Positions 19,319 through 27,209 of a DNA stretch of 64,000 nucleotides are shown piece by piece. The notes under the pieces were generated by a model. It was not told the DNA's origin. It saw only the letters and a program-made list of their open reading frames with translations, and did no database searches. Each line of letters begins with the position of its first letter. Positions within the stretch are counted from its first letter, which is position 1. Source of the DNA: Zoogloea oleivorans (GTDB lineage: Bacteria; Pseudomonadota; Gammaproteobacteria; Burkholderiales; Rhodocyclaceae); NCBI RefSeq assembly GCF_008107625.1, contig NZ_SDKK01000004.1, forward strand, positions 59,276 to 123,275, in the 5' to 3' direction. A program made the position numbers and the translations under genes.

Positions 19319-19954
19319 ATGCAGAAAATTATCGATGGCTTTCTGAAGTTCCAAAGCGACGTTTTTCCGGAGCGCTCGGACTTCTTCAAACAACTGGCGG
19401 GCGGGCAAAGCCCCAAGGCCTTGTTTGTCACCTGTTCCGACAGCCGGGTGGTACCTGAACTGCTGACCCAGCAAGAGCCCGGCGATCTCTTTGTGATCCG
19501 CAATGCCGGCAACATCGTTCCCTGCTACGGCCCCGAGCCGGGCGGGGTGTCGGCTACGGTGGAATACGCCGTTTCCGTGTTGAAAGTGACCGATATCGTT
19601 ATCTGCGGCCACTCCAATTGTGGCGCGATGGCGGCCATTTCCAGTTGCCAGTGCATCGATCACCTGCCGGCGGTTGCCCATTGGCTGCGTTATTCCGATA
19701 GCGCCAAGGCCATTGTCGCTGGCCGGGAATACGCAACGCAGCAGGAAAAGGCGGATGCCATGGTGCGTGAAAACGTGATCGCCCAACTGTCCAATATCCG
19801 CACCCATCCTTCCGTAGCGGTAGCCCTGTCGCAACACCGGCTGAATCTGCACGGCTGGGTATACGACATCGAAAAAGGCCACATTGACGCGCTGGACGGC
19901 CAAAGCATGGAGTTTGTGCTGCTCAGCGACAACCCCAACGTCAAGGCGACCTGA
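19319..19954 (+). CDS. can: beta-carbonic anhydrase
   Basis: 211 residues. The zinc ligands and partners of beta-class enzymes are all present: Cys39-x-Asp41-x-Arg43 (CSDSR) and His98-x-x-Cys101 (HSNCG). It interconverts CO2 and bicarbonate in the cytoplasm. Divergent from the SulP gene, so the pair probably supplies and equilibrates inorganic carbon together. The ATG lacks an obvious Shine-Dalgarno; GAAAAAAGAT is all that precedes it. Confidence 0.94.
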   Translation: MQKIIDGFLKFQSDVFPERSDFFKQLAGGQSPKALFVTCSDSRVVPELLTQQEPGDLFVIRNAGNIVPCYGPEPGGVSATVEYAVSVLKVTDIVICGHSNCGAMAAISSCQCIDHLPAVAHWLRYSDSAKAIVAGREYATQQEKADAMVRENVIAQLSNIRTHPSVAVALSQHRLNLHGWVYDIEKGHIDALDGQSMEFVLLSDNPNVKAT

Positions 19955-19973
19955 TACCGCTAAGTCGGCGTAG

Positions 19974-20300
19974 TCATCCCGCCAGCGCAGCTTCAAGCTG
20001 CGCCTTGTTCATCGCAGAACGCCCCTTGATACCGCGCTGACGGGCCTCGTTGCGAAGCTGAAGCACGGTTCGGCCACCCGGCCCCTGGTGGGAGCGCAAA
20101 CCGCCGCGCCGCGCCGAAGACATGTCGTTGATGGACGACGCGCTGGCGCTTACCGATTCACCGTGCTGCGCCCGTTCCTTATTGACCACCCGCGCCGCGA
20201 TCTCCTCGGCCAGAGACTCGGGCTTGCCGCTTTCAAGCAGGCTTTCCTTGATGTGGGCGTACTGACGTTCGCGCTTGGCGCTCCAGGCTTTTTGCGGCAT
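19974..20300 (-). CDS. small basic protein with Rho-N/SAP-like C-terminus
   Basis: 108 residues. The N-terminus (MPQKAWSAKRERQYAHIKESLLESG) and middle (AEEIAARVVNKERAQHGE) are typical of a small family often labelled 'plasmid stabilisation' or Rho-N-domain protein. The last ~35 residues (LQLRNEARQRGIKGRSAMNKAQLEAAL) form the Rho-N/SAP-like helix pair, a possible nucleic-acid-binding unit. Its stop lies 20 bp from the can stop (convergent), and it follows osmC by 3 bp, so it is probably co-transcribed with osmC under stress control. Confidence 0.75.
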   Translation of the reverse strand: MPQKAWSAKRERQYAHIKESLLESGKPESLAEEIAARVVNKERAQHGESVSASASSINDMSSARRGGLRSHQGPGGRTVLQLRNEARQRGIKGRSAMNKAQLEAALAG

Positions 20301-20303
20301 GGC

Positions 20304-20750
20304 TCATGCTCCCGCGTTGTCGAGCGTGGCCTGCAAGCTGATCTCGGCAACGCTTGCCAGCGCCTTCGACAGGGGGCAGTCGCGCTTGGCCGACGCGGCG
20401 ATCTCCTGGAAACGGGCTTCGTCAATGCCGGGCACGCTGGCCTTCAGCGTGAGGGCGATGCGGTCGATCACGAAGGCGTCGCCCTCAGGCACCAGGCGCA
20501 CGCTGGCCTGCGTATCCAATGAGCCGGTGGCAAAGCCGGCCTTGTCGCAGGCAAACGAAAACGCCATCGTGAAACACGCCGCATGCGCAGCGGCCAGTAT
20601 CTCTTCGGGGTTCGTCCCCTTGCGGTCGTCCTCGAAACGGCTGGCGAAGCCGTAGGGATAGCCCTGAAGGGCCCCGGTTTCGGTGCTGATCTGGCCCAGG
20701 CCCTTCTTGCCCGACCCTTCCCAATGCACGCTGGCGGTTTTTTCGCTCAT
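20304..20750 (-). CDS. osmC: OsmC family peroxiredoxin
   Basis: 148 residues. OsmC proteins reduce organic hydroperoxides with two Cys. Both are visible: AAAHAACFTMAFSFAC (first Cys) and SAKRDCPLSKAL (second). The start is ATG 20750, with GAAGGA nine bases before it; the upstream extension has no family match. It lies 3 bp before the Rho-N-like gene. Confidence 0.92.
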   Translation of the reverse strand: MSEKTASVHWEGSGKKGLGQISTETGALQGYPYGFASRFEDDRKGTNPEEILAAAHAACFTMAFSFACDKAGFATGSLDTQASVRLVPEGDAFVIDRIALTLKASVPGIDEARFQEIAASAKRDCPLSKALASVAEISLQATLDNAGA

Positions 20751-20888
20751 GACGGAATCCTTCAAAGGTGGTTTAAGGAGCCAGTCCATCGTCACGGCAA
20801 AAACCGGGCGGGTCTGTTGCTCAACACACAAAGCCCCGCTGCGCTCAACGGAAGGCCGACAAATCGCCTCTCCTCGCCCCATTCCCCT

Positions 20889-20910
20889 GTGGGTCGGACT
20901 TCAGTCCGAC
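20889..20910. repeat. single REP arm overlapping the fic stop codon
   Basis: GTGGGTCGGACTTCAGTCCG plus AC, identical to the forward arm of the arrays at 13900 and 17040. The minus-strand reading of this arm supplies the last two codons and the TGA stop of the fic gene. Confidence 0.88.
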
Positions 20911-22034
20911 ACCCCACGCTCCGCATACAAGGAATACGCACTGCTGCGCCCCCCGCCCGGAGTCTTGTGGAGGATGCCGAGGGCAATCAATTCGTTGATA
21001 TCGCGCAGCGCGGTGTCGGGCGAACACTTGGCAATGGCGGCCCATTTGCTGCTGCTGAGCTTGCCGTCAAAACCGTCGAGCAGGCGATTGAGCAACTTTG
21101 ACTGGCGCTCGTTGAGCGGCGTGCCCGCCCAGCGCTGCCAGAAGTGCGCCTTCATCAGCACCGCGTCCAGTGTGTGCTGGGCGCTGTCGACGGCGCGGAG
21201 CAATGTCTCCAGAAACCACGCCAGCCAGGCCGTGACGTCCAGCGTCGCCTTCTGGGTGTGCTCAAGGATGGCGTAATAGTCCTTGCGCTCCCGCTGGATC
21301 TGCGCCGACAGACTGTAAAAGCGCTGCGGGCTGCCATCGGCGCGGGCCAGAAGCCAGTCGCCCACTGCACGGGCAATGCGTCCATTGCCGTCATCGAAAG
21401 GGTGCAGCGTTACGAACCACAGATGGGCCAGCCCGGCCTTGAGCAGCAGAGGCTCGGGCGTGGTGCCGTTGGCCCATGCCAGAAAGCGGGCAATTTCGGC
21501 CGGCAATTGCGCAGCCGGCGGCGCTTCGAAATGAACACGCTGGCGATGCAGGGGGCCGGAAACCACCTGCATCGGGCCATTGGCATCATCGCGCCAGCCC
21601 CCCACACGGATGGGCGAAAGGCCGCTATAGCCCGTGGGAAACAAGGCCGCGTGCCAGCCGAACAAACGCGCCTCGGTTAGCGCCGCATCGCCCCGCCCGG
21701 TGGCGTCCAGCACCATCTCGACCACGCCCTCGACGTGACGGTCCACCGGCGCAAGCGCGCCAATATCCACCCCGAGCCGCCGCGCAATGGAAGAGCGCAC
21801 CGACTCGACCTTGAGCAGCTCGCCTTCTATCTCGCTGGTCCTGACCACGTCTTCGGTGAGGGCCGCCAGACTGGCCTGATCACGCAAGGCCAGGCCCACA
21901 TCGGCCAGACGCCCAAGCAACCGTCCCTGCGCGTGACTGACCTTGATCAAGGGGTCGGCAAGCGCCGCCAAGTCATAACGCCAAACCGGCCAGTCGGGCT
22001 CCTGCCACAGGTAAAGTTTATCTCCGCAATTCAT
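20901..22034 (-). CDS. Fic family protein, class II (self-inhibited)
   Basis: 377 residues. The N-terminal part has the inhibitory (S/T)xxxE(G/N) motif (TSEIEG, residues 66-71). The Fic core has the catalytic HPFDDGNGR, followed by a C-terminal winged-helix-like region (SSSKWAAIAKCSPDTALRDINELIALGILHK). Fic enzymes usually AMP-ylate Tyr/Thr/Ser of target proteins using ATP; the glutamate of the inhibitory helix restrains them. The winged helix may be regulatory. The gene ends inside a REP arm. It is followed upstream by a toxin-antitoxin pair in the same direction. Target unknown. Confidence 0.9.
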   Translation of the reverse strand: MNCGDKLYLWQEPDWPVWRYDLAALADPLIKVSHAQGRLLGRLADVGLALRDQASLAALTEDVVRTSEIEGELLKVESVRSSIARRLGVDIGALAPVDRHVEGVVEMVLDATGRGDAALTEARLFGWHAALFPTGYSGLSPIRVGGWRDDANGPMQVVSGPLHRQRVHFEAPPAAQLPAEIARFLAWANGTTPEPLLLKAGLAHLWFVTLHPFDDGNGRIARAVGDWLLARADGSPQRFYSLSAQIQRERKDYYAILEHTQKATLDVTAWLAWFLETLLRAVDSAQHTLDAVLMKAHFWQRWAGTPLNERQSKLLNRLLDGFDGKLSSSKWAAIAKCSPDTALRDINELIALGILHKTPGGGRSSAYSLYAERGVSD

Positions 22035-22079
22035 ACGGAGATTGTGCAGGGCAATCTCCGCAAGGACAAGCCCGGCCCC

Positions 22080-22361
22080 TCACCCCCGCTTGATGTCCCG
22101 ATAGAAATTCTCATGCGGCCCGACGGCTTCCAGATAAACCAGCCGAACCTCGTCATCGAGCGTATAGCCCAGCAAATAGAGCTGCCCCTGGCTACGAAAC
22201 TTGTAGACCAACAGATCCGCCAGATCGCCCTTCTTGCGCTCCCCTGCTCCCGGATTCGCAGCCACAGCGCCTACGGCTGAATCTACATCGGCGGCAACAT
22301 TGTCCTGCAGCTTCTTGTACTGCCTGGCAAAGCGGCGTGTTTGCCGCACCTCGTAACTCAT
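22080..22361 (-). CDS. RelE/ParE-type toxin
   Basis: 93 residues, with the family pattern: N-terminal MSYEVRQTRRFARQYKKLQDN, then DLLVYKFRSQGQLYLLGYTLDDEVRLVYLEAVGPHENFYRDIKR. The YKFR and HENFYRDIKR blocks are typical of ParE/RelE-like toxins. Its ATG overlaps the antitoxin stop by 4 bp (22358-22361), the usual antitoxin-first arrangement. Whether it attacks gyrase or mRNA cannot be told from the sequence. Confidence 0.88.
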   Translation of the reverse strand: MSYEVRQTRRFARQYKKLQDNVAADVDSAVGAVAANPGAGERKKGDLADLLVYKFRSQGQLYLLGYTLDDEVRLVYLEAVGPHENFYRDIKRG

Positions 22362-22591
22362 TTGGTACGGGGCCTCGGCACAAAGGGAGTCGTGTGCTCC
22401 CGGGGTTCAGCCATCGACATCAAGGACTCGGCAATGAAACTCACCGGCAAATCCGGGTTATCGAGGGCCGCGCGCCCGAGCCGGGCCCAGAACTCAACCT
22501 GACCCGCAATCGTCCGATGCTCGGCAGCCGCATCGGCTTTAGCCAGATCGTAAAGCGTTTGATCAATCCTGATCGACGTAGTGGCAGACAT
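22358..22591 (-). CDS. antitoxin partner of the RelE/ParE toxin
   Basis: 77 residues from ATG 22591, which has AGGAG seven bases upstream; an earlier in-frame start at 22609 lacks one. The N-terminus (SATTSIRIDQTLYDLAKADAA) has the ribbon-helix-helix pattern of ParD-like antitoxins. The rest (HRTIAGQVEFWARLGRAALDNPDL) resembles antitoxins of the ParD-like/TA-system VapB-like group. It should repress its own promoter, which lies at the edge of the phased AT array. Confidence 0.85.
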   Translation of the reverse strand: MSATTSIRIDQTLYDLAKADAAAEHRTIAGQVEFWARLGRAALDNPDLPVSFIAESLMSMAEPREHTTPFVPRPRTK

Positions 22592-22650
22592 GCAAGGCTC
22601 CTTTACCACATTTGTAGTAAACCAACTTTAGCACGCCCGACACCCCACGC

Positions 22651-22906
22651 AAAACCCCCTCCACACCCAAAAAAACGACCTCCCCCACCCAAAAATCCCC
22701 ACCGGCCGATAAAACATCCCGCTCCGCCGATAATAAATCCATCCCCCTCGGGGAAAAATCATGAGCCGGTCGGGATAAATCCATCCGCGCCGGGGATTTA
22801 ATATCAAAAATCATCGTTTAATCCCCACCCGCTCATATTAAATCCACGAAAATCGGGGAAAAAACGACGCCGCCGATAGATAAATCCCCGATTTTCATCC
22901 ATTAAT
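22651..22906. repeat. helically phased AT-tract array
   Basis: Sixteen short AT tracts (4-9 bp: AAAA, ATAAAT, ATTTAAT, AAAAAA and similar) lie in an otherwise GC-rich stretch. Their centres are near 652, 672, 693, 712, 735, 757, 778, 800, 809, 820, 840, 851, 862, 883, 893 and 904 (add 22000). All are close to multiples of 10.5 bp counted from the right end: 24 turns over about 251 bp. Such phasing predicts strong intrinsic curvature or stacked minor-groove sites on one face. A 12-bp inverted repeat (22848-22859 / 22885-22896) lies inside. It fills most of the 22592-22951 gap. Confidence 0.8.
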
Positions 22907-22951
22907 CCAGCACGGAGCACCAATCGGGCGCCCCGCCACCCCATCCGGCAA

Positions 22952-23419
22952 TCAGACTGCCGCAGCCGACGGCTTGCGCGGGCGCCCCGGGCTACGCACG
23001 GCCATCGCCTGCCGCAACTCATCCAGCCACTCGGCCTTGCCGTACATCTTCATCAGCGCATAGCCCTCCAGTGCCGCCGTAAAAATATCGCTGCCCAGCG
23101 CCAGCCCCGTGTCCTCCCCCTTCGCCAACACCCCGCGCAGCCGCACCAGGCGCTGCCGCAAGGCATCGAAAGCCGCAATGTCCTTGTGCATTTCGCCCAG
23201 ATAGAAAGTGGACGGCAGGATCTCCTGGTTCTGCTCCAGCACCAGCGCCGTCTGCCGACAGAATTGCTCCGACTTGTCACCCATCTTCGCCAGCCCCCGC
23301 ACCTCCTCGGTCGAAAGCGACAAGAAAGGCGCAAACACCTCCTCAATCGTGGCAATCGCCTGATCGAGCTTGGTGAGGGACTCGGCGGACAGTTCGAGGG
23401 AAATCAGGTTCTGGGACAT
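22952..23419 (-). CDS. AT-hook-tailed helical protein of unknown function
   Basis: 155 residues, largely helical: N-terminal LELSAESLTKLDQAIATIEEV, a central helix-rich part (GDKSEQFCRQTALVLEQNQEI) and a C-terminal LDELRQAMAVR followed by SPGRPRKPS. The last segment is an AT-hook core (GRP, residues 145-147, flanked by basic residues), a minor-groove AT-tract binder. The start ATG has GGAG eight bases upstream. A phased AT-tract array lies directly downstream, and a relic of the cassette at 14.0 kb. I do not recognise the main domain. DNA binding is inferred from the hook only. Confidence 0.8.
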   Translation of the reverse strand: MSQNLISLELSAESLTKLDQAIATIEEVFAPFLSLSTEEVRGLAKMGDKSEQFCRQTALVLEQNQEILPSTFYLGEMHKDIAAFDALRQRLVRLRGVLAKGEDTGLALGSDIFTAALEGYALMKMYGKAEWLDELRQAMAVRSPGRPRKPSAAAV

Positions 23420-23499
23420 GGCATCACTCCGGATAAGTAAATTGACTAAGGCGCCGGAAGCCGGGAGGCGAATCCACCCGGGCCTCGGCGCCGGGCGGA

Positions 23500-23529
23500 A
23501 TATTACATAGCGTTATGACAAAAGGGCAA
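23500..23529 (-). promoter_or_regulatory. promoter of the AT-hook gene, duplicated at 14150-14179
   Basis: Read on the minus strand: TTGCCC (-35), 18 bp, TAATAT (-10). The relic at 14150-14179 has TTGTTC, 18 bp, TAATAT, and shares the intervening CATAA-N2-CTATG. Conservation of the hexamers and of exact spacing between two otherwise diverged copies supports the call. It lies about 80 bp upstream of the ATG. The remainder of 23420-23669 has no other recognisable feature. Confidence 0.55.
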
Positions 23530-23669
23530 CATGCATTGCTCAACTACCCGAATCGGCGGCGTTTGAAAAGTGAACTATTACCAATCTGGCATTGGCAAGG
23601 CATGGGGGGCGAGGCGTAGGATTGGGGCCGGGCTGCGTAGCAGCAGGGGATAAGAGACAAGGGAGCACC

Positions 23670-24416
23670 ATGCAATCCGGCGCCATCCAACTATTGAAGA
23701 ATCATTTTGATGCGCTAAGCCAGCGCACCCCGGACGAGGACATTGAGTTCTGGTTTGCCCGGGACATCATGGAACCACTCGGATACGCCCGCTGGGAGAA
23801 CTTCCAGACCGCGATCAAGCGCGCCATTGATTCATGCAAAACAACGGGTTACGCGGCAGATGACCATTTTCGTGGCGTCACGAAAATGGTCAAACTTGGT
23901 AGCAGCGCCGAACGAGCGATTGATGACTTCATGCTCACCCGCTACGCCTGTTACCTGATCGCCCAGAACGGCGACCCGCGCAAGGAACCCATCGCTTTTG
24001 CCCAAAGCTACTTTGCCACCCAGACACGCAAGCAGGAACTGATCGAAGACCGCATGCGCCTGCAGGCCCGGCTGGATGCCCGCGGGCGCCTGCGTGAATC
24101 GGAAAAGACGCTTTCACAGAACATCTACGAACGTGGCGTCGACGATGCCGGATTCGGACGTATCCGTTCCAGGGGAGATGCGGCGCTCTTCGGCGGCCAT
24201 ACCACCCAGGCCATGAAAGACCGTTTCGGCATTACTAAAACCCGTCCCCTGGCCGACTTTCTGCCCACCCTGACCATTGCTGCAAAAAATCTGGCGACCG
24301 AGATCACCAATCACAAGGTCAGCCTTTGGCAGCAGACTCAGGTGACAACCACACCGATGTACTCCGCAATCAGAACGTCCCTAAGGGCACCTCGAATAAC
24401 CCGAGGTTTTCAGTAA
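23670..24416 (+). pseudogene. dinD: dinD (DNA-damage-inducible protein D), 3' end disrupted by IS5-family insertion
   Basis: The DinD-type N-terminal BRO-like domain and the rest are clear up to about residue 215 (FWFARDIMEPLGYARWENFQ; DDHFRGVTKMVKLGS; LTRYACYLIAQNGDPRKEPIA; FGGHTTQAMKDRFGI; LPTLTIAAKNLATEITN). Beyond that the family sequence is lost: the last residues are unlike DinD, and the frame runs into the IS and stops at 24416. Without the IS, the following DNA in another frame gives VPKLLSENRSGKRG and a stop, so a frameshift before the insertion is likely too. ATG 23670 follows GGGAG. No LexA box was seen upstream. Confidence 0.8.
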
Positions 24417-25663
24417 ATCCCACCGCGCAATGCTGATCACGATCGAATTCTGATCAGTTTCTTCGGCACATAACCGCCGTCGCCGGCAGCGCCGTCCCGT
24501 TTTTGCCTCGAATCGCCTCGGGCAGCGGCGATTCGGCCAATTTCTGGCGTCAGAAGGCCTCGATTCCGGCCTTCTGGAGATAGACCAGCCGCTTCAGGTT
24601 GTAGCAGGCCGCCATCATCGTCATCGCAAAGTTCGCGCGCGCCCGGCCGATGGTGCGCAGCAACTTGCCGCCCATCTGCTCGATGGCCCCGAACACGTGC
24701 TCGACCCGCGCACGCGTCTTGGCGATGCGCTTGTTGCGTCGCTGCTGGCAGTCGGACAGTGGCTTGTTGCGATGGCCCTTGCGTTGGATCTGGTTGCGGA
24801 AACCGTTTTCCTTCAGCCAGGCTTCCCGCTCCGCCGACGGATAGCCCCGGTCGGCATAGACGTCCCGGCTCGTGTTGGCCGTATCGAACACGTTGTCGAA
24901 GTGCTGGCTGTCGTGCGTGCTGGCCGTGTCGGTCTCGATCTTGCGGATGATCTTGTACTTCATGTCGACGTTGATGGAGAGCTTGTAGCCGAAGTGGCTC
25001 TTGCCGTGTTTCTTGGTCCAGGTGGCGTCGAGGTCCTTCTGGCGCCGCTTGGCGGGCTTCCAGGCGGCCGGCATCGCGCCTTGCTCAATCAACGCTTTCT
25101 CGCCCCGGCTGTTGTGCTGCTTGGGCGCAGGCACCAGGGTCGCGTCGATGATCTGACCACCGCGGGCGATGAAGCCCTTTTTGAGCAGCTGCGCCGAGAC
25201 GCCGTCGAACAACGCCTTTGCGCCGGCTTCGCCGATGCGGTTCTCGAAGGTCCACACCGTGGTGCGGTCGGGAATGTTCGTTGCGTTCGCCAGCCCGCAG
25301 AAGCGCTTGTAGCTCATGCGATCAAGCAGCTGGTACTCCATCTGCTCGTCCGACAGGTTGTACAGCCGCTTCAGGACCAGGATGCGCACCATCGTCTCGG
25401 TCGGGTACGGCGGGCGGCCACCCTGGGGGCTGACCGGCCGGGGCGCGATGCGATCGACCTCGGCCGCCAGCGCCACGAAGTCGATGTAGGACTCGATCTC
25501 GACCAGCGGATCGCCCAGGGTATCGATCTTCTTGCGGTGATGTTCGTCTGCGAACAGGTCGGTCTTGATGGCGCTGCGCGGTTTCATCGGAGTCGGCTCG
25601 GGGCGGATTCAGAACGATGCAATTTTATCAAGAGTGGGCGAGTCGAGGTTTTTCGAGGCGCCC
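24385..25663 (-). mobile_element. IS5-family insertion sequence, 1279 bp
   Basis: The ends are imperfect 17-bp inverted repeats: GGGCACCTCGAATAACC (24385-24401) and the complement of GGGCGCCTCGAAAAACC (25647-25663), 15 of 17 matching. They are flanked by the 4-bp direct repeat CTAA (24381-24384 and 25664-25667), matching the YTAR target preference of IS5. One transposase gene is inside, intact. The preserved target duplication suggests a fairly recent insertion. Confidence 0.93.
24550..25587 (-). CDS. IS5-family DDE transposase
   Basis: 345 residues. An N-terminal DUF772-type domain (GGRPPYPTETMVRILVLKRLYNLSDEQMEYQ) is followed by the DDE catalytic core: first Asp in IIDATLVPAP, second in VYADRGYPS, Glu in RARVEHVFGAIEQMGGK. 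It lies 76 bp from the right end and 165 bp from the left end of the element. It appears full length and may be active. Confidence 0.95.
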   Translation of the reverse strand: MKPRSAIKTDLFADEHHRKKIDTLGDPLVEIESYIDFVALAAEVDRIAPRPVSPQGGRPPYPTETMVRILVLKRLYNLSDEQMEYQLLDRMSYKRFCGLANATNIPDRTTVWTFENRIGEAGAKALFDGVSAQLLKKGFIARGGQIIDATLVPAPKQHNSRGEKALIEQGAMPAAWKPAKRRQKDLDATWTKKHGKSHFGYKLSINVDMKYKIIRKIETDTASTHDSQHFDNVFDTANTSRDVYADRGYPSAEREAWLKENGFRNQIQRKGHRNKPLSDCQQRRNKRIAKTRARVEHVFGAIEQMGGKLLRTIGRARANFAMTMMAACYNLKRLVYLQKAGIEAF

Positions 25664-25822
25664 CTAAGTTGTTGTCGGAAAATAGGAGTGGGAAGCGCGG
25701 CTGATCTGTACATGAATGGTGACTTATGCGAAGATTAAGGTAGATTCAGTGTACGTAAAGAAAATTATCAGAAAGCCTAAATTTGCATTCTTTAGTTCTC
25801 GTTAAAACGCATAGGAGAAGTG

Positions 25823-26026
25823 ATGATGGGAAGTTTAGATTTGACTTTTGAAGTTACCCAGAATGATATGACAGGTAAGACATATTCCGCGGGTTGTACA
25901 TCGGGAGGTTCGAGTGGCTGCTGCACCGCCATTTGTTCCGGGGGTTGTAAGTCCCGTATTGATCAAGCGTCTCAGGCTGCATGGGATCAATATCTGGAAG
26001 TTAATACTGGCTTACTGCAGTACTAA
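25823..26026 (+). CDS. Cys-rich peptide, putative RiPP precursor
   Basis: 67 residues with an ideal AGGAG five bases before ATG 25823. Layout: a polar N-terminal leader-like part (GSLDLTFEVTQNDMTGKTYS), a Cys/Gly/Ser block at 23-44 with Cys at 25, 33, 34, 38 and 42 (CTSGGSSGCCTAICSGGC), then a 23-residue C-terminal part ending in LLQY. The Cys/Ser/Thr/Gly block resembles core regions of heterocyclised or thioether peptides. Directly downstream are a terminator and two E1-like enzyme genes. No database family is recognised; a metal-binding or disulphide peptide is the main alternative. Confidence 0.7.
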   Translation: MMGSLDLTFEVTQNDMTGKTYSAGCTSGGSSGCCTAICSGGCKSRIDQASQAAWDQYLEVNTGLLQY

Positions 26027-26050
26027 TAAATTACCATTTACTATCAAAGG

Positions 26051-26078
26051 ACCGCTCTGTAAAAAGAGCGGTTTTTTT
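26051..26078 (+). terminator. intrinsic terminator/attenuator between peptide and first E1 gene
   Basis: Stem ACCGCTCT (26051-26058) pairs with AGAGCGGT (26065-26072), six-base loop, then seven T to 26078. The next base begins the ATG of the first E1-like gene. Partial read-through would make much more peptide than enzyme mRNA, a common layout for precursor peptides. Confidence 0.85.
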
Positions 26079-27209
26079 ATGCTCAACGAAACCTATAAAC
26101 TAAAAGAATCAATCGATGTGTTTGTCTCAGAAACCGAGTCTCCGGACAAAGTTTTAATTATCTTCCACAAAATGACTACGCGCGACAGAATTGAAATTAT
26201 TGCTGGAAAAGGAGTGGCAGAATTCTTGGCTTTGCTTGATGGAAAAACAACAACAGTAGATATTTTGAGTAAACTTGGTAATTTTGACAATGACTCAGCA
26301 GCCAGTTTAATTGAATTTCTTAGCAGTCAACGCTTGATAGTAAACTTCACGGAACGCCCTCCTGAAAACCAGAGATATAAGCGGCAGATAGCATATTTCG
26401 ATGATTTGATTTTAGACCGACCGGGGCACTCAACGCAGGAACAACTAAAAAGCAAGCATGTAACAATATTTGGATGTGGCGCAGTCGGAGGTTCTATTGC
26501 AGAGATTCTGGGGAGGGCGGGAGTGGGAGAGTTTTTACTGATCGATTACAAGCGAGTTGCAGAAGGAAATTTGGTGTGCGACACCTACTCAACGCGCAAA
26601 GATATAGGCAATTACAAAACTGACGTTTTAGCTGCCTTTCTGAATACTATCGACAGCAACATAAATATCTCCACCATCAACGAGCAGTTACTCCCCCACA
26701 CAGATCTATCATCATGGATTCCAAAAAATACAAGTTTGGTTATCAACACATGCGACGAACCTTACATTGGTCACACCTCACTGAAGATTGGAAGGCACTT
26801 ACATCAACAGGAGATTCCTTTTTATGTTGCAGGTGGTTTTGATGCCCACTTAATGAGCTCTGGCGAACTAATTTTCCCCCCTTTCACCCCCTGTATTGAT
26901 TGTGCACAAAAAACCTTCTCAGTCGCACTTGAAAACTGGAAGCCCACGTACTCCTCTATCGAGGACAGCGATGAGAATATTTCGTTTGAGACTACGAATA
27001 ACTATATCGCAGGAGGCTCTGGTGGATTTGTCGCACTGAGCGCCTTTTCGGCGAACTTGGCTTCATTGAGAATTCTAGAATTCATTTCCGGTGACTCATC
27101 CATTAATTTCAATACCGTCAGATATGAGTATCTAATCAACTCTGGATTCACGACCGAATTTGAGATGCAAAAACAGGAGAATTGTTGTGTTTGCAACGAC
27201 AAAATTTAG
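26079..27209 (+). CDS. RRE-like/E1 (ThiF-MoeB) fusion enzyme, first of two
   Basis: 376 residues. Residues 1-90 look like a PqqD/RRE-type winged helix (GKGVAEFLALLDGKTTTVDILSKL; LIEFLSSQRLIV). The E1 domain has the nucleotide loop GCGAVGG (132-138), Asp226 in NTCDEP, and two CxxC pairs (272-275 and 369-372), the structural zinc site. At the position of the SNxxRQ arginine motif it has GNLVCD (163-168), so the activating Arg seems lost. The start codon directly follows a terminator T-run and has no good ribosome-binding site. AT-rich, unlike the host. It overlaps the second E1 gene by 23 bp. Confidence 0.8.
   Translation: MLNETYKLKESIDVFVSETESPDKVLIIFHKMTTRDRIEIIAGKGVAEFLALLDGKTTTVDILSKLGNFDNDSAASLIEFLSSQRLIVNFTERPPENQRYKRQIAYFDDLILDRPGHSTQEQLKSKHVTIFGCGAVGGSIAEILGRAGVGEFLLIDYKRVAEGNLVCDTYSTRKDIGNYKTDVLAAFLNTIDSNINISTINEQLLPHTDLSSWIPKNTSLVINTCDEPYIGHTSLKIGRHLHQQEIPFYVAGGFDAHLMSSGELIFPPFTPCIDCAQKTFSVALENWKPTYSSIEDSDENISFETTNNYIAGGSGGFVALSAFSANLASLRILEFISGDSSINFNTVRYEYLINSGFTTEFEMQKQENCCVCNDKI

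Noticed and set aside
22563-22814. An 83-codon minus-strand frame with repeated GMDLLSAERD-type residues
   Set aside because: The apparent peptide periodicity follows from the ~21-bp spacing of AT tracts; it overlaps the antitoxin start and has no family match.
24697-25704. Plus-strand open frame of about 335 codons inside the IS
   Set aside because: Antisense to the IS5 transposase. Only its last ~12 codons, outside the IS, matter, as possible dinD remains.
25823-26026. Metallothionein or simple disulphide peptide as the identity of the Cys-rich peptide
   Set aside because: Not excluded, but only five Cys, no CxC/CxxC metal pattern and immediate E1-like neighbours favour a modification substrate.
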